NCBI GenBank assembly: GCA_947364395.1
Contig: CANASS010000032.1
Span: forward strand, 1-25,366
Source of the DNA: an uncultured bacterium
GTDB lineage: Bacteria > Bacillota > Clostridia > Oscillospirales > Oscillospiraceae
Direction: 5' to 3'
Length of the DNA stretch: 25,366 nucleotides
The position numbers and the translations under genes were made by a program. Below the pieces are notes generated by a model. The model was given only the letters and a program-made list of their open reading frames with translations. It was not told the DNA's origin and did no database searches. Below are positions 14,955 to 22,121 of this stretch, piece after piece (the stretch's first letter is position 1; each line of letters starts with the position of its first letter).

Positions 14955-15563
14955 TTAGGGCTCGGTCTCGATGACCTTGATCTTATCCGCCGACAGCCCC
15001 GTTTCCTCCTTGACGATCTCCATGATCTTGGTCACGTCGTTCTCGCTGAGGCCGTTGGCCGTGGACGACACCACCACGCTGGCGCTGTTCTCATTGATGA
15101 AGCACACGCAGTCCCCATAGCCCTTGGCGGTAACCAGGTTCTCCACCTGGGCCTCGGACATGGTCAGCGCCGCCATGGTCTGGATGGAGGCGTTGGCCTC
15201 GTCGATGATGTCCTGCTGGGCCCCCGCGTCCGCCGCCGCCTGCTGGAGAAGCTCCAGGGCGCTGTCCCGGGCCTGCTGACGGTTGAGCCGGGCGGAGGCG
15301 AAATAGCCGGTCTGCTCCCCCGCCGCGCTGGGGGAGGCGCTGGGGTCGGCGCTGGGCTGGGCGCTGGACTGGGCGTCCCCCGCCGTCTTGCCGCCCCCGG
15401 CCTGCTTGTCGTCCTTGCCGTTGACCAGCGCGGCCTGGCCCAGCAGCTTGCCGCCGCCGTCCGCCGCCGACGCCTCCTTGCCGTAGGACCAGTTCAGGTA
15501 CACCGCCGCCCCCACGAACAGCACGATGGCCACCACGACCGCGTTTCGTTTCCACACACTCAT
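14955..15563 (-). CDS. spoIIIAH: Stage III sporulation protein AH
   Basis: The 202-residue mother-cell protein spans the outer forespore membrane and meets forespore SpoIIQ, forming a ring of the channel between the two cells. One N-terminal membrane segment lies at about 7-24. A low-complexity Ser/Pro/Ala linker at ~75-100 (SADPSASPSAAG) precedes the C-terminal YscJ/FliF-like ring-building domain (~110-200, with ALTMSEAQVENLVTAKGYGD). Start ATG 15563 has GGAGG 8-9 bases upstream. It is the last gene of the spoIIIA operon, 35 bases after spoIIIAG. Confidence 0.93.
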   Translation of the reverse strand: MSVWKRNAVVVAIVLFVGAAVYLNWSYGKEASAADGGGKLLGQAALVNGKDDKQAGGGKTAGDAQSSAQPSADPSASPSAAGEQTGYFASARLNRQQARDSALELLQQAAADAGAQQDIIDEANASIQTMAALTMSEAQVENLVTAKGYGDCVCFINENSASVVVSSTANGLSENDVTKIMEIVKEETGLSADKIKVIETEP

Positions 15564-15598
15564 GATTCTGTCCTCCCAAAATTTCAAGGTTGGGGCCG

Positions 15599-16105
15599 TC
15601 AGCCCCCTTTGCAAACGGTTATCTTATCCGAGCCAAGCCCGGTGAGGGACGATACCGCCTGGGTGAGCAGCAGGCGCACCTCCGCCCGGTCTCCCCCGGG
15701 GCACACCACCACCGCCCCCTGGAACACCGGGGCCCGCTCCAGCCGGACCACCGCCTGCTGGCCGGAGCCGGTGTTGACGACCACCGTTTTCTCCTCCACC
15801 TGGCTGTCCCGCTCCCGGGTGGAGGTGGAGCGGTCGGTGAGGGGCACCTGCTCCGCGCCGCTCCTCACCGTCAAAACCACCGTCACCTCCCCCGCCCCCT
15901 CCACCTGGGACAGGGTCCGGGAAAGCTTCTCCTCCAGCGCCGCCAGGTCGAACGCCTCCGGCTCCCCGCCCGCCGCCGGGGCGGGCTTCTCCCCCTCCCC
16001 CGACGGCCACAGCAGCAGCGCCAGCCCCGCCGCCAGCACCAGCAGCACGTATTTGTACTTGTCCAGCAGCTTCCACAGCTGTTCCGGCTTCCATTGGACC
16101 TTCAT
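15599..16105 (-). CDS. spoIIIAG: Stage III sporulation protein AG
   Basis: The 168-residue protein has an N-terminal cytoplasmic stretch, one membrane segment (about 18-35, YVLLVLAAGLALLLW) and an extracellular part with a ring-building motif. In Bacillus it forms a large oligomeric ring in the SpoIIIA-SpoIIQ channel. The region LSRTLSQVEGAGEVTVVLTV is typical of the family. The ATG at 16105 overlaps the spoIIIAF stop as ATGA. The longer frame to 16198 lies within spoIIIAF and is not used. Confidence 0.92.
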   Translation of the reverse strand: MKVQWKPEQLWKLLDKYKYVLLVLAAGLALLLWPSGEGEKPAPAAGGEPEAFDLAALEEKLSRTLSQVEGAGEVTVVLTVRSGAEQVPLTDRSTSTRERDSQVEEKTVVVNTGSGQQAVVRLERAPVFQGAVVVCPGGDRAEVRLLLTQAVSSLTGLGSDKITVCKGG

Positions 16106-16593
16106 GGCAGTATCTCCTCGTAGTGTTGCCGCCGGGCGGGCACGCCCAGCTCTTCCTCCAGCAGCCGCCCCAGCCAGGCCCGCCGTTCCGGGGTCCACTC
16201 CCCCCGGGCGGCGGCCTCCCAGGGGCAGGGCACGCCGTTTTCGTCATAGCCGCAGGTCACCTCCACCGCACACTCAAAGCCGAATTCTCTCGCCTTGTCC
16301 ATAACATATGCGGCGGTCTCCTCCTCTATGATAGCCAGATAGAGCTGTTCGCTCCGCCCCTCCAGCTCCTGTTCATACCGCTGGGACTGGTCCCGCCAGC
16401 CCTCCAGCCCCCGGGTGAGGGCGGTCCCGTCCAGCGCGTCCAGCACCGGCCCCGCCGCAGCCAGCAGCAGGGCCATCCCCCCCGCCAGCCGGCACACCTT
16501 TTTCACCGCCCCCTCCGGGGCCAGGGCCTCCGCCAGGGCCAGCACCAGCGCCGCCGCCGTCACCCCCAGCAGCCAGGCGCGCACAAAGCCCAT
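16102..16593 (-). CDS. spoIIIAF: Stage III sporulation protein AF
   Basis: The ~163-residue protein has two membrane segments near the N-terminus (about 4-24 and 32-52) and a C-terminal domain (~75-163) facing the intermembrane space. The family's YLAIIEEETAAYVMDKAREF is present. Start is either GTG 16596 or ATG 16593; the ATG overlaps the spoIIIAE stop as TGATG. It is a component of the SpoIIIA channel in the mother cell. Confidence 0.9.
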   Translation of the reverse strand: MGFVRAWLLGVTAAALVLALAEALAPEGAVKKVCRLAGGMALLLAAAGPVLDALDGTALTRGLEGWRDQSQRYEQELEGRSEQLYLAIIEEETAAYVMDKAREFGFECAVEVTCGYDENGVPCPWEAAARGEWTPERRAWLGRLLEEELGVPARRQHYEEILP

Positions 16594-17693
16594 CACAGGC
16601 TGGCCACCGACAGGCAGGACACCAAGGTGATGAGCAGCAGCAGGCAGCTGGCTCCCATCATCCCCAGCACCAGCCCAAAGGCGGAGCTGAGCCGGTCCAC
16701 CAGGGTGCAGGGGGGGCCGCTGCCCAGGGCGGAGGCCAGCGCCGCCACCAGCTTATAGGCCAGGTAGTGCACCGCCAGCCGCAGCAGGGGGACCAGGCAC
16801 AGCCCCAGCACGGTGACCATGCCGAACACCCCCACCGTCCCCCGGAGGACCCCGGCGGAGGCCAGCACCGTTTCCGCCGCGTCGGACAGGATGCTCCCCA
16901 CCACCGGCACCGCCCCGGATATGGCGAACTTGGCCGCTTTTACCGCCGCCGCGTCCGCCGTCCCCGCCACCACCCCGCTGGCCGTCAGGTAACTCACAAA
17001 GGCGATGGTGGTGATGGTGAGCAGCGTAGTCACCGTCCATTTCAAAAGGTCCGCCATCCGCTTCAGCTCCTCCCTTCCCAGCGCCGCCTGGGCCGCCGAG
17101 GCGGCGATATATCCGTACAGCAGGGGGACCAGCAGCCCGCTGATCAGGTTGGCCAGCAGGCCGGAGAACAGCGCCGCCGCCAGCTGCCGGGCCGCCGCCC
17201 CCGTCACCGCCCCGGTGGCCGCCGTCACCACCGCCACCGCAGGCAGGAGCACGTTGGCGAAGGAGGTCATGTTCTCCATCGCCCCCCGGCCCAGCCCCAG
17301 CAGGGAGTTCACGTCCGCCACCGCCACCGCCGCCACCGCCAGCGTCCCCGCCAGGGAGGCGGCCTTCACGCTCCCCTTCCCAAGCTCCCCCACCGACTCC
17401 GCCAGGGCGCAGAACATCAGGATCACCAGCAGCAGCGCCCCGGACCGGGCCGCGGTGCGCACCGCGCCCCCCAGCTCCCGGGTGCCCGTGTCCAGCAGGG
17501 CCTCCAGCCCCTCGTCCAGGCTGGCCCCGTACTGGGCCTCGCCGCCGCTCTCCACCGCCGCCCGCTGGAGCCCCTCCACGTCGATCAGCGCCTCCTGCCG
17601 CTCCAGCACCTCCTGCCCGGTGAGGGCCCGGGCGGGCAGGCACAGGGCGGACGCAAGGACCAGCCCCGCCAAAACCGTCCAAACCTTTTCCAT
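16593..17693 (-). CDS. spoIIIAE: Stage III sporulation protein AE
   Basis: The 366-residue polytopic membrane protein starts with a likely signal peptide (VWTVLAGLVLASALCLPARA, residues 4-23) and has many hydrophobic segments from ~85 onward. Conserved stretches include TSFANVLLPAVAVVTAATG and ISGAVPVVGSILSDAAETVL. It is the largest membrane component of the SpoIIIA complex and resembles transporter-like subunits of secretion systems. It starts 9 bases after the spoIIIAD stop. The AE stop overlaps the AF start. Confidence 0.93.
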   Translation of the reverse strand: MEKVWTVLAGLVLASALCLPARALTGQEVLERQEALIDVEGLQRAAVESGGEAQYGASLDEGLEALLDTGTRELGGAVRTAARSGALLLVILMFCALAESVGELGKGSVKAASLAGTLAVAAVAVADVNSLLGLGRGAMENMTSFANVLLPAVAVVTAATGAVTGAAARQLAAALFSGLLANLISGLLVPLLYGYIAASAAQAALGREELKRMADLLKWTVTTLLTITTIAFVSYLTASGVVAGTADAAAVKAAKFAISGAVPVVGSILSDAAETVLASAGVLRGTVGVFGMVTVLGLCLVPLLRLAVHYLAYKLVAALASALGSGPPCTLVDRLSSAFGLVLGMMGASCLLLLITLVSCLSVASL

Positions 17694-17702
17694 GGCCGCC
17701 CC

Positions 17703-18089
17703 CTACAGCAGCTGGGACAGCACGTCCAGCACCGCCGTCACCAGGGGCAGCGCCGCCCCCAGGGCCAGGGCCGTCCCCCCCAGCTCCACCGCCGAGGCCA
17801 GCCCGCCTTCCTTGGCGTCCTTGCAGAAGTCTGCGGCCAGCCGTGTGACGATGGCGATGCCCGCCGTTTTCAGCACCGGCTCCACCACCTGGGCGGACAG
17901 CCCCCCGGCCTGGGCCAGCTTGTCCGCCAGCTCCACCGCCGACTCCAGCGCCCCGGAGCAGGACAGCACGATGAGGGCGCAGGCCCCCACGCCCAGCGCC
18001 AAGGCGATCTCCGGAGACTGCCTGCGCACCACCACCGCGCACAGCGCCGCCGCCACCGCCGCCGCCGCGATTTTCGCCACGCCGCTCAC
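17703..18089 (-). CDS. spoIIIAD: Stage III sporulation protein AD
   Basis: The 128-residue membrane protein has about four hydrophobic segments and the family stretch VEPVLKTAGIAIVTRLAADF followed by CKDAKEGGLASAVELGG. The start is GTG at 18089, overlapping the spoIIIAC stop as GTGA. SpoIIIAD and SpoIIIAC are small integral membrane proteins of the mother-cell channel complex. Confidence 0.92.
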   Translation of the reverse strand: MSGVAKIAAAAVAAALCAVVVRRQSPEIALALGVGACALIVLSCSGALESAVELADKLAQAGGLSAQVVEPVLKTAGIAIVTRLAADFCKDAKEGGLASAVELGGTALALGAALPLVTAVLDVLSQLL

Positions 18090-18280
18090 AGCCTGAACAG
18101 GTCCTTCACCAGGGTGAACAGGTCGTTGATCTGCTGCACCACGATCATCAGCACCACCACCAGCGCCACCAGGGTGGTCATGGTGGCCATCTCGTCCCGG
18201 CCCGAGCGGGTGAGCACTTGATTGAGCACCGACACCAGTATGCCGATGGCGGCAATTTTAAAAATGAGGTCCACGTCCAT
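18086..18280 (-). CDS. spoIIIAC: Stage III sporulation protein AC
   Basis: The 64-residue protein with two membrane segments (about 4-20 and 33-53) starts MDVDLIFKIAAIGILVSVLN, matching SpoIIIAC of about 65-68 residues. Two consecutive ATG codons (18283 and 18280) are possible; AGGAGG is better spaced for 18280. The upstream extension of the open frame is spoIIIAB in another frame. Confidence 0.92.
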   Translation of the reverse strand: MDVDLIFKIAAIGILVSVLNQVLTRSGRDEMATMTTLVALVVVLMIVVQQINDLFTLVKDLFRL

Positions 18281-18311
18281 CATCCGTCCTCCTAAGTAAT
18301 ATTGTGGGGCC

Positions 18312-18824
18312 TTACAGCAGCAGGATGACCGCCAGCAGCCCCGCCGCCGCCCCCAGAACCCCATACACCCGGCCCAGGCGGCTCCGCTCGTCCGCCGCCG
18401 CCCCCTGGAGGGTGCGCAGGCCCGCCGCCGCGTCCTCCAGGGCCAGCCGCTGGCTGTCCCCGTCGTACCGGCCCAGCACCCCGCCCAGCCGCTCCAGCAG
18501 GGCCTTGTCCTCCCCCCTCAGCCGGAGGGAGGAGGCGTTCAGAGCCTCCCGCCACGTCTCCTGAAAGGCCTGTCCCTCCGGCGAGCGGGCCCGCCGGGCG
18601 CAGAGGGCAAAAAAATCCGCCGCCGGGCCCCGAGCCGCCCTGGCCGCGCCCTCCAGCGCCTGGGGCAGCGGGGACAGCCGCCAGCCCAGCTCCCGCTGGA
18701 GGGCGTCCAGCCCTGCCGCCAGCTCCCCCAGGTCCCGCACCCGGCCGTCCAGCCAGGCCACGGCGCACAGGCCCAGCGACACACATCCGGCCACCACCAG
18801 GGCGGCCCCCAGCAGCCGGGTCAT
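18312..18824 (-). CDS. spoIIIAB: Stage III sporulation protein AB
   Basis: The 170-residue protein has hydrophobic N-terminal (4-24) and C-terminal (~152-170) segments around a helical soluble part containing RELGWRLSPLPQALEGAA and LRLRGEDKALLERLGGVLG, as in the family. It resembles type II secretion GspF-like proteins in architecture. The ATG at 18824 overlaps the spoIIIAA stop (ATGA). It probably anchors the SpoIIIAA ATPase to the membrane complex, by analogy. Confidence 0.92.
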   Translation of the reverse strand: MTRLLGAALVVAGCVSLGLCAVAWLDGRVRDLGELAAGLDALQRELGWRLSPLPQALEGAARAARGPAADFFALCARRARSPEGQAFQETWREALNASSLRLRGEDKALLERLGGVLGRYDGDSQRLALEDAAAGLRTLQGAAADERSRLGRVYGVLGAAAGLLAVILLL

Positions 18825-19723
18825 GACAGCTCCTCCACCCGGGCGGACCGCTCCCCGCCCCGGTACTCCAAAACCACCAGCCGCCGGAAGGTCCCGGAGG
18901 CCAGCAGCCCCCGGCAGGCGGGGCGGCGGCCCAGATCATCCAGCCCCGTACCGTGGACGGTGGCCAGCACCGCCACGCCGCACCCCGCCGCCTCCACCGC
19001 CGCCCGGACGTCCTCATCGCCGCCCAGCTCGTCCACCGCCGCCGCCTGGGGATTCATCCCCCGGATGAGGATGGACAGCCCCTCTCCCTTGGAACAGCCG
19101 TCCAGCACGTCGGTGTGCCGCCCCACATACAGCTGGGGCTCCCCCCGCCACAGGGCGGCAATCTCCCCCCGCTCGTCGGCCACCGCCACCCGGTGGGGAG
19201 CGCACCCCTCCCCGTCGGACAGGGCCCGGACCAGGTCCCGGAGCAGGGTGGTCTTGCCCGCCCCAGGCGGGGCTAAGATCAGGGTGCTCAAACACCGCCC
19301 GTCCTGCGTCAGCCGGGGCAGCAGCGGGCCCGCCAGCCCGGTCACGCTCCGCGCCACCCGGATGGACAGGGAGGACAGCTCCCGAAGGGTGACAATTTTC
19401 CCATCCTTCCTGGCCGCCGTGCCGCACAGGCCCATCCGATGGCCTCCCCGCAGGGTGACGAACCCCTGCCGCACCTTATCCAGCGCCGTGTGGGCGGAGC
19501 ACTGGGTGGCGTTCTCCACCGCCTGCCGGAGCTCCTCCTCCCCCACGAGCGGGCCCCCCGTCTCCGCCTCTCCCCCGGGGAGCAGCACCGTCATGGGAAA
19601 GCCCCGCCGCAGCCGGAACTCCTCCGCCCGCTCCAGCCTGTCCCTCCCCAGAGCCTCCAGGCTGGAGCGCAGGGGGGCGGGCAGCGCCTCCGCCGCCTGC
19701 TCCCAGGGTTTTCTTTCGTCCAT
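18821..19723 (-). CDS. spoIIIAA: Stage III sporulation protein AA (secretion-type ATPase)
   Basis: The 300-residue cytoplasmic ATPase is thought to power the SpoIIIA channel. Walker A is PPGAGKTT (~152-159), Walker B is AAAVDELGGDED, and LRGGHRMGLCG and TVHGTGLDDL are family features. The start could be ATG 19723 or an in-frame GTG at 19732; neither has a strong ribosome binding site. It is the first gene of the eight-gene operon spoIIIAA-AH, all present and in canonical order. A candidate sigma-E promoter lies 25 bases before the ATG. Confidence 0.94.
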   Translation of the reverse strand: MDERKPWEQAAEALPAPLRSSLEALGRDRLERAEEFRLRRGFPMTVLLPGGEAETGGPLVGEEELRQAVENATQCSAHTALDKVRQGFVTLRGGHRMGLCGTAARKDGKIVTLRELSSLSIRVARSVTGLAGPLLPRLTQDGRCLSTLILAPPGAGKTTLLRDLVRALSDGEGCAPHRVAVADERGEIAALWRGEPQLYVGRHTDVLDGCSKGEGLSILIRGMNPQAAAVDELGGDEDVRAAVEAAGCGVAVLATVHGTGLDDLGRRPACRGLLASGTFRRLVVLEYRGGERSARVEELS

Positions 19724-19747
19724 ATCCTTCACCGCCTTTGTACCCCA

Positions 19748-19776
19748 ATCCTATGAGGGCACGTCCCAAAATATTC
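19748..19776 (-). promoter_or_regulatory. Candidate sigma-E (mother-cell) promoter of spoIIIA
   Basis: On the minus strand GAATATT (19776-19770), a 14-base spacer and CATAGGAT (19755-19748) match the known sigma-E pattern (KMATATT, 14-15 bases, CATACAHT) at the -35 and at 6 of 8 positions in the -10. The position directly ahead of spoIIIAA fits the known sigma-E control of this operon. Confidence 0.65.
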
Positions 19777-19798
19777 CGGCAAAGAAAGGGCAAGGGCA

Positions 19799-19839
19799 CT
19801 CCTTTTCTTTGAAAAGAAAAGGAGCCGAAAAGAAACTTT
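19799..19839 (-). repeat. Dispersed palindromic element, minus-strand copy
   Basis: An 11-bp perfect inverted repeat (CTCCTTTTCTT at 19799-19809 with 19814-19824) is followed by CCGAAAAGAAACTTTC. Read on the minus strand, the whole segment (AAAGTTTCTTTTCGGCTCC, then the palindrome) aligns with the element at 1736-1776 and 19926-19968. Confidence 0.7.
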
Positions 19840-19840
19840 C

Positions 19841-19875
19841 AACGCGAAATTTCGTTTCGCGTTCCCGAAACGAAA
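19841..19875. repeat. Two overlapping, mutually exclusive inverted repeats
   Basis: AACGCGAAA (19841-19849) pairs with 19855-19863. Alternatively TTTCGTTTCG (19850-19859) pairs perfectly with 19866-19875. The two stems share bases and cannot form together. Their role is unknown; they lie between the dapL terminator and the spoIIIA promoter. Confidence 0.6.
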
Positions 19876-19889
19876 GTATTTACATCTAT

Positions 19890-19921
19890 AAAAAATCCGC
19901 CTGGAGCAACGCTCCAGGCGG
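19890..19921 (-). terminator. Rho-independent terminator after dapL
   Basis: On the minus strand CCGCCTGGAGC (19921-19911), loop GTT and its complement (19907-19897) form a perfect 11-bp stem, followed by ATTTTTTATA. It lies 67 bases after the dapL stop. Confidence 0.93.
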
Positions 19922-19925
19922 GTCT

Positions 19926-19968
19926 GAAGTTCTTTTTCGATTCCTTTTTCTTTCAAGAAAAAGGAATC
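19926..19968 (+). repeat. Dispersed palindromic element, plus-strand copy
   Basis: AAGTTCTTTTTCG is followed by a perfect 14-bp inverted repeat (GATTCCTTTTTCTT, centre TC, complement; 19939-19968). It matches the element inside the 110-bp repeats at 1516-1776 almost base for base. It lies 20 bases beyond the dapL stop, just as the first locus lies 11 bases beyond the tyrS stop. Confidence 0.8.
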
Positions 19969-19987
19969 AGCAACACTGAGAAACAAC

Positions 19988-21214
19988 TTATTGCTTTACC
20001 GCCGACGCAATACGCTGAACGGCCTCGCGGGTGGCGTCCGCGTCTCCAAAGGCGGTGATGCGGACGTAGCCCTCCCCGCTGGGGCCGAAGCCCACGCCGG
20101 GAGTAGTGACCACACAGGCCCGCTTCAGCAGCAGGTCGAAGAAATCCCAGGAGGGCATGCCATCGGGAGTCTTGACCCAGAGATAGGGGGCGTTCACCCC
20201 GCCGTACACCGTCAGCCCAGCGGCGGTCAACCCCTCCCGGACCACCTTGGCGTTGTTCAGGTAGTAGCCGATAGCGGCCCCGGTCTGGGCCTTCCCCTCC
20301 GGGGACAGGGCCGCCTCCGCCGCCCGCTGGATTACATAGGGCACGCCGTTGAACTTGCTGCCCTGGCGGCGGTTCCACAGCGCCCAAAGAGACACCCCCT
20401 CCCGCTCCAGGGCCTTGGGTATCACCGTATAGGCGCAACGGTTGCCGGTGAACCCGGCGGACTTGGAGAAGGAACGGAACTCGATGGCGCAGGTCTTGGC
20501 CCCCTCCACCTCAAAGATGCTGTGGGGAATTCCCTCCTGGGTGATGAACGCCTCATAGGCGGAGTCAAACAGGATCACGCTGCCGTGGGCGTTGGCGTAG
20601 TCCACCCAGGTCTTGAGCTGGTCATAGCCGGCCGCCGTCCCGGTGGGATTGTTGGGGGAACAGATGTAGATGAGGTCGGGGACCTTATCCCCCCCGGGCA
20701 GGCTGGGGAAGAAATCGTTTTCCGCGGTACAGGGCAGGTAGACCAGGTCCGTCCACCGCTCCCCGTTGAAATCTCCGGCCCTTCCCGCCATGGCGTTGGT
20801 GTCCACGTAGACCGGGTACACCGGGTCGCACACAGCCACCACATTATCCGTCGAGAAGATATCCCCGATGCTGCCGCAGTCGGATTTTGCCCCGTCGGAG
20901 ACGAAAATCTCGTCGTCGGCCACTTCCACGCCCCGGGCCCTGTAGTCGTCCCGGATGGCGAAGCGCAGGAAGTCGTAGGCACAGCAGGTCTCCTCGCAGT
21001 AGCCCCGGAAGGTCTCCTTCACCCCCATCTCCCGGGACGCCTTCACCATGGCCTCCACCACTGCGGGGGCCAGAGGCTGGGTCACGTCGCCGATCCCCAG
21101 GCGGATCAGGGGCATGGGCGGGTTCTGGGCGGAAAAGGCCCGCACACGGCGTCCGATCTCTGGGAACAGGTAGCCGCCGGGGAGCTTTTGGAAATTTTGA
21201 TTGATGTGGGCCAT
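19988..21214 (-). CDS. dapL: LL-diaminopimelate aminotransferase
   Basis: The 408-residue PLP enzyme converts tetrahydrodipicolinate straight to LL-diaminopimelate with glutamate as amino donor, bypassing the succinylase, acetylase and dehydrogenase routes. It has the N-terminal FPEIGRRVRAF, SPNNPTGT (~186-193), and the PLP-lysine segment SFSKSAGFTG (K at ~251) followed by an arginine loop. Length matches the family (~410). I placed the start at ATG 21214 because AAAGGAG is 8 bases upstream; the frame extends to GTG 21223. The gene follows dapF on the same strand with its own promoter between them. Confidence 0.96.
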   Translation of the reverse strand: MAHINQNFQKLPGGYLFPEIGRRVRAFSAQNPPMPLIRLGIGDVTQPLAPAVVEAMVKASREMGVKETFRGYCEETCCAYDFLRFAIRDDYRARGVEVADDEIFVSDGAKSDCGSIGDIFSTDNVVAVCDPVYPVYVDTNAMAGRAGDFNGERWTDLVYLPCTAENDFFPSLPGGDKVPDLIYICSPNNPTGTAAGYDQLKTWVDYANAHGSVILFDSAYEAFITQEGIPHSIFEVEGAKTCAIEFRSFSKSAGFTGNRCAYTVIPKALEREGVSLWALWNRRQGSKFNGVPYVIQRAAEAALSPEGKAQTGAAIGYYLNNAKVVREGLTAAGLTVYGGVNAPYLWVKTPDGMPSWDFFDLLLKRACVVTTPGVGFGPSGEGYVRITAFGDADATREAVQRIASAVKQ

Positions 21215-21247
21215 GGGGACCACTCCTTTACTTTATCTGGTTAAATC

Positions 21248-21277
21248 ATTGTACCACAGGCCAAACGCCCCGGTCAA
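21248..21277 (-). promoter_or_regulatory. Promoter of dapL overlapping the dapF stop codon
   Basis: On the minus strand TTGACC (21277-21272), an 18-base spacer and TACAAT (21253-21248) lie 33 bases before the dapL ATG. The dapF stop codon TGA (21276-21274) is inside the -35 box. This lets dapL be transcribed independently of glnA-dapF. Confidence 0.78.
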
Positions 21278-22068
21278 TCGGCAGTTTCGCCATCAAACAC
21301 GGCGGCGGCAGGGCCCGTCATGAACATTTGGCCGGATTCCCCATCCCAGCGGACGGTCAGCTCCCCCCCGGCCAGATGGACCACCGCCTCCCGGTCCAGC
21401 TTCCCGGCGGCGATCATGGCCGCCGCGCCGGCGCAGGCCCCGGTGCCGCAGGCCAGGGTCTCGCCGCTGCCCCGCTCCCACACCCGCATCTCCAGCTCCC
21501 GCCGGTTCACCACCCGGATGAACTCCGCGTTCACCCGGCGGGGAAAGGCGGGATGCCGCTCCACCAGCGGGCCCAGGGTCCTCAAATCCAGGGCACTGGG
21601 GTTTTCCACCTCAATCACCCCGTGGGGATTGCCCATGGACACGGGGCGGGCAATGTATTCCCTCCCGTCCAGCGCAATCGGCACCGGCTCCCCCAAAACG
21701 GGTGCGCCCATGCCCACCGCCGCCCCCGCCACCGCGCCGTCCCGGACCAGCAGGGACAGTTCCCGCTCCCCCGCCCCGGTCTCCACGGTGAGGTGGCGCT
21801 TGCCCGTCAGCCCCTGGTCGTACACGTATTTGCCGAAGCAGCGGATGCCGTTGCCGCACATGGCCCCCTCGGAGCCGTCGGCATTGAACATCCGCATTTT
21901 GAAATCCGCCCGGTCCGGCGGGCACACGCAGATGATCCCGTCCCCGCCCACGCCGAAATGGCGGTCGGACAGGCGGCGGGCCAGGCCGGGCAGGTCCTCC
22001 GGCATGGATTCCATACAGTTGAGGAAGATGTAGTCGTTCCCCAGGCCGTGCATTTTGGTAAAGCGCAT
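21274..22068 (-). CDS. dapF: Diaminopimelate epimerase
   Basis: The 264-residue cofactor-free racemase converts LL- to meso-diaminopimelate for lysine and peptidoglycan. Both catalytic cysteines are present: MCGNGIRC (C71) and ACGTGAC (C207). The N-terminal FTKMHGLGNDY and the SMGNPHGVIE segment are typical. Start ATG 22068 has AAGGAGG 7 bases upstream (22076-22082), but both lie inside a long perfect hairpin (22060-22103). No promoter is visible between glnA and dapF, so dapF probably depends on read-through from glnA, 53 bases upstream. Confidence 0.97.
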   Translation of the reverse strand: MRFTKMHGLGNDYIFLNCMESMPEDLPGLARRLSDRHFGVGGDGIICVCPPDRADFKMRMFNADGSEGAMCGNGIRCFGKYVYDQGLTGKRHLTVETGAGERELSLLVRDGAVAGAAVGMGAPVLGEPVPIALDGREYIARPVSMGNPHGVIEVENPSALDLRTLGPLVERHPAFPRRVNAEFIRVVNRRELEMRVWERGSGETLACGTGACAGAAAMIAAGKLDREAVVHLAGGELTVRWDGESGQMFMTGPAAAVFDGETAD

Positions 22069-22103
22069 AGGCTCCCCTCCTTATGGGGGAACCTATGCGC
22101 TTT
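22060..22103 (-). promoter_or_regulatory. Hairpin enclosing the ribosome binding site and start codon of dapF
   Basis: On the minus-strand transcript AAAGCGCATAGG (22103-22092) pairs perfectly with CCTATGCGCTTT (22071-22060), which includes the dapF start codon. The helix continues through a U-G pair (22091/22072) and 5 more pairs (22090-22086 with 22077-22073), giving 18 consecutive pairs. The 8-base loop CATAAGGA exposes part of the AAGGAGG site. On the plus strand the wobble becomes an A-C mismatch, so the structure favours the mRNA. It could act as a translational lock on dapF or protect the 3' end of glnA mRNA. No T run follows, so it is not a classical terminator. Confidence 0.7.
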
Positions 22104-22121
22104 GGCTTGGCCGTTATGAGT

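Noticed and set aside
16753..18042. Minus-strand open frame of 429 codons overlapping spoIIIAE and spoIIIAD
   Set aside because: Glycine-rich frame-shifted reading of the spoIIIA genes; the SpoIIIAE and SpoIIIAD proteins are clear in the other frames.
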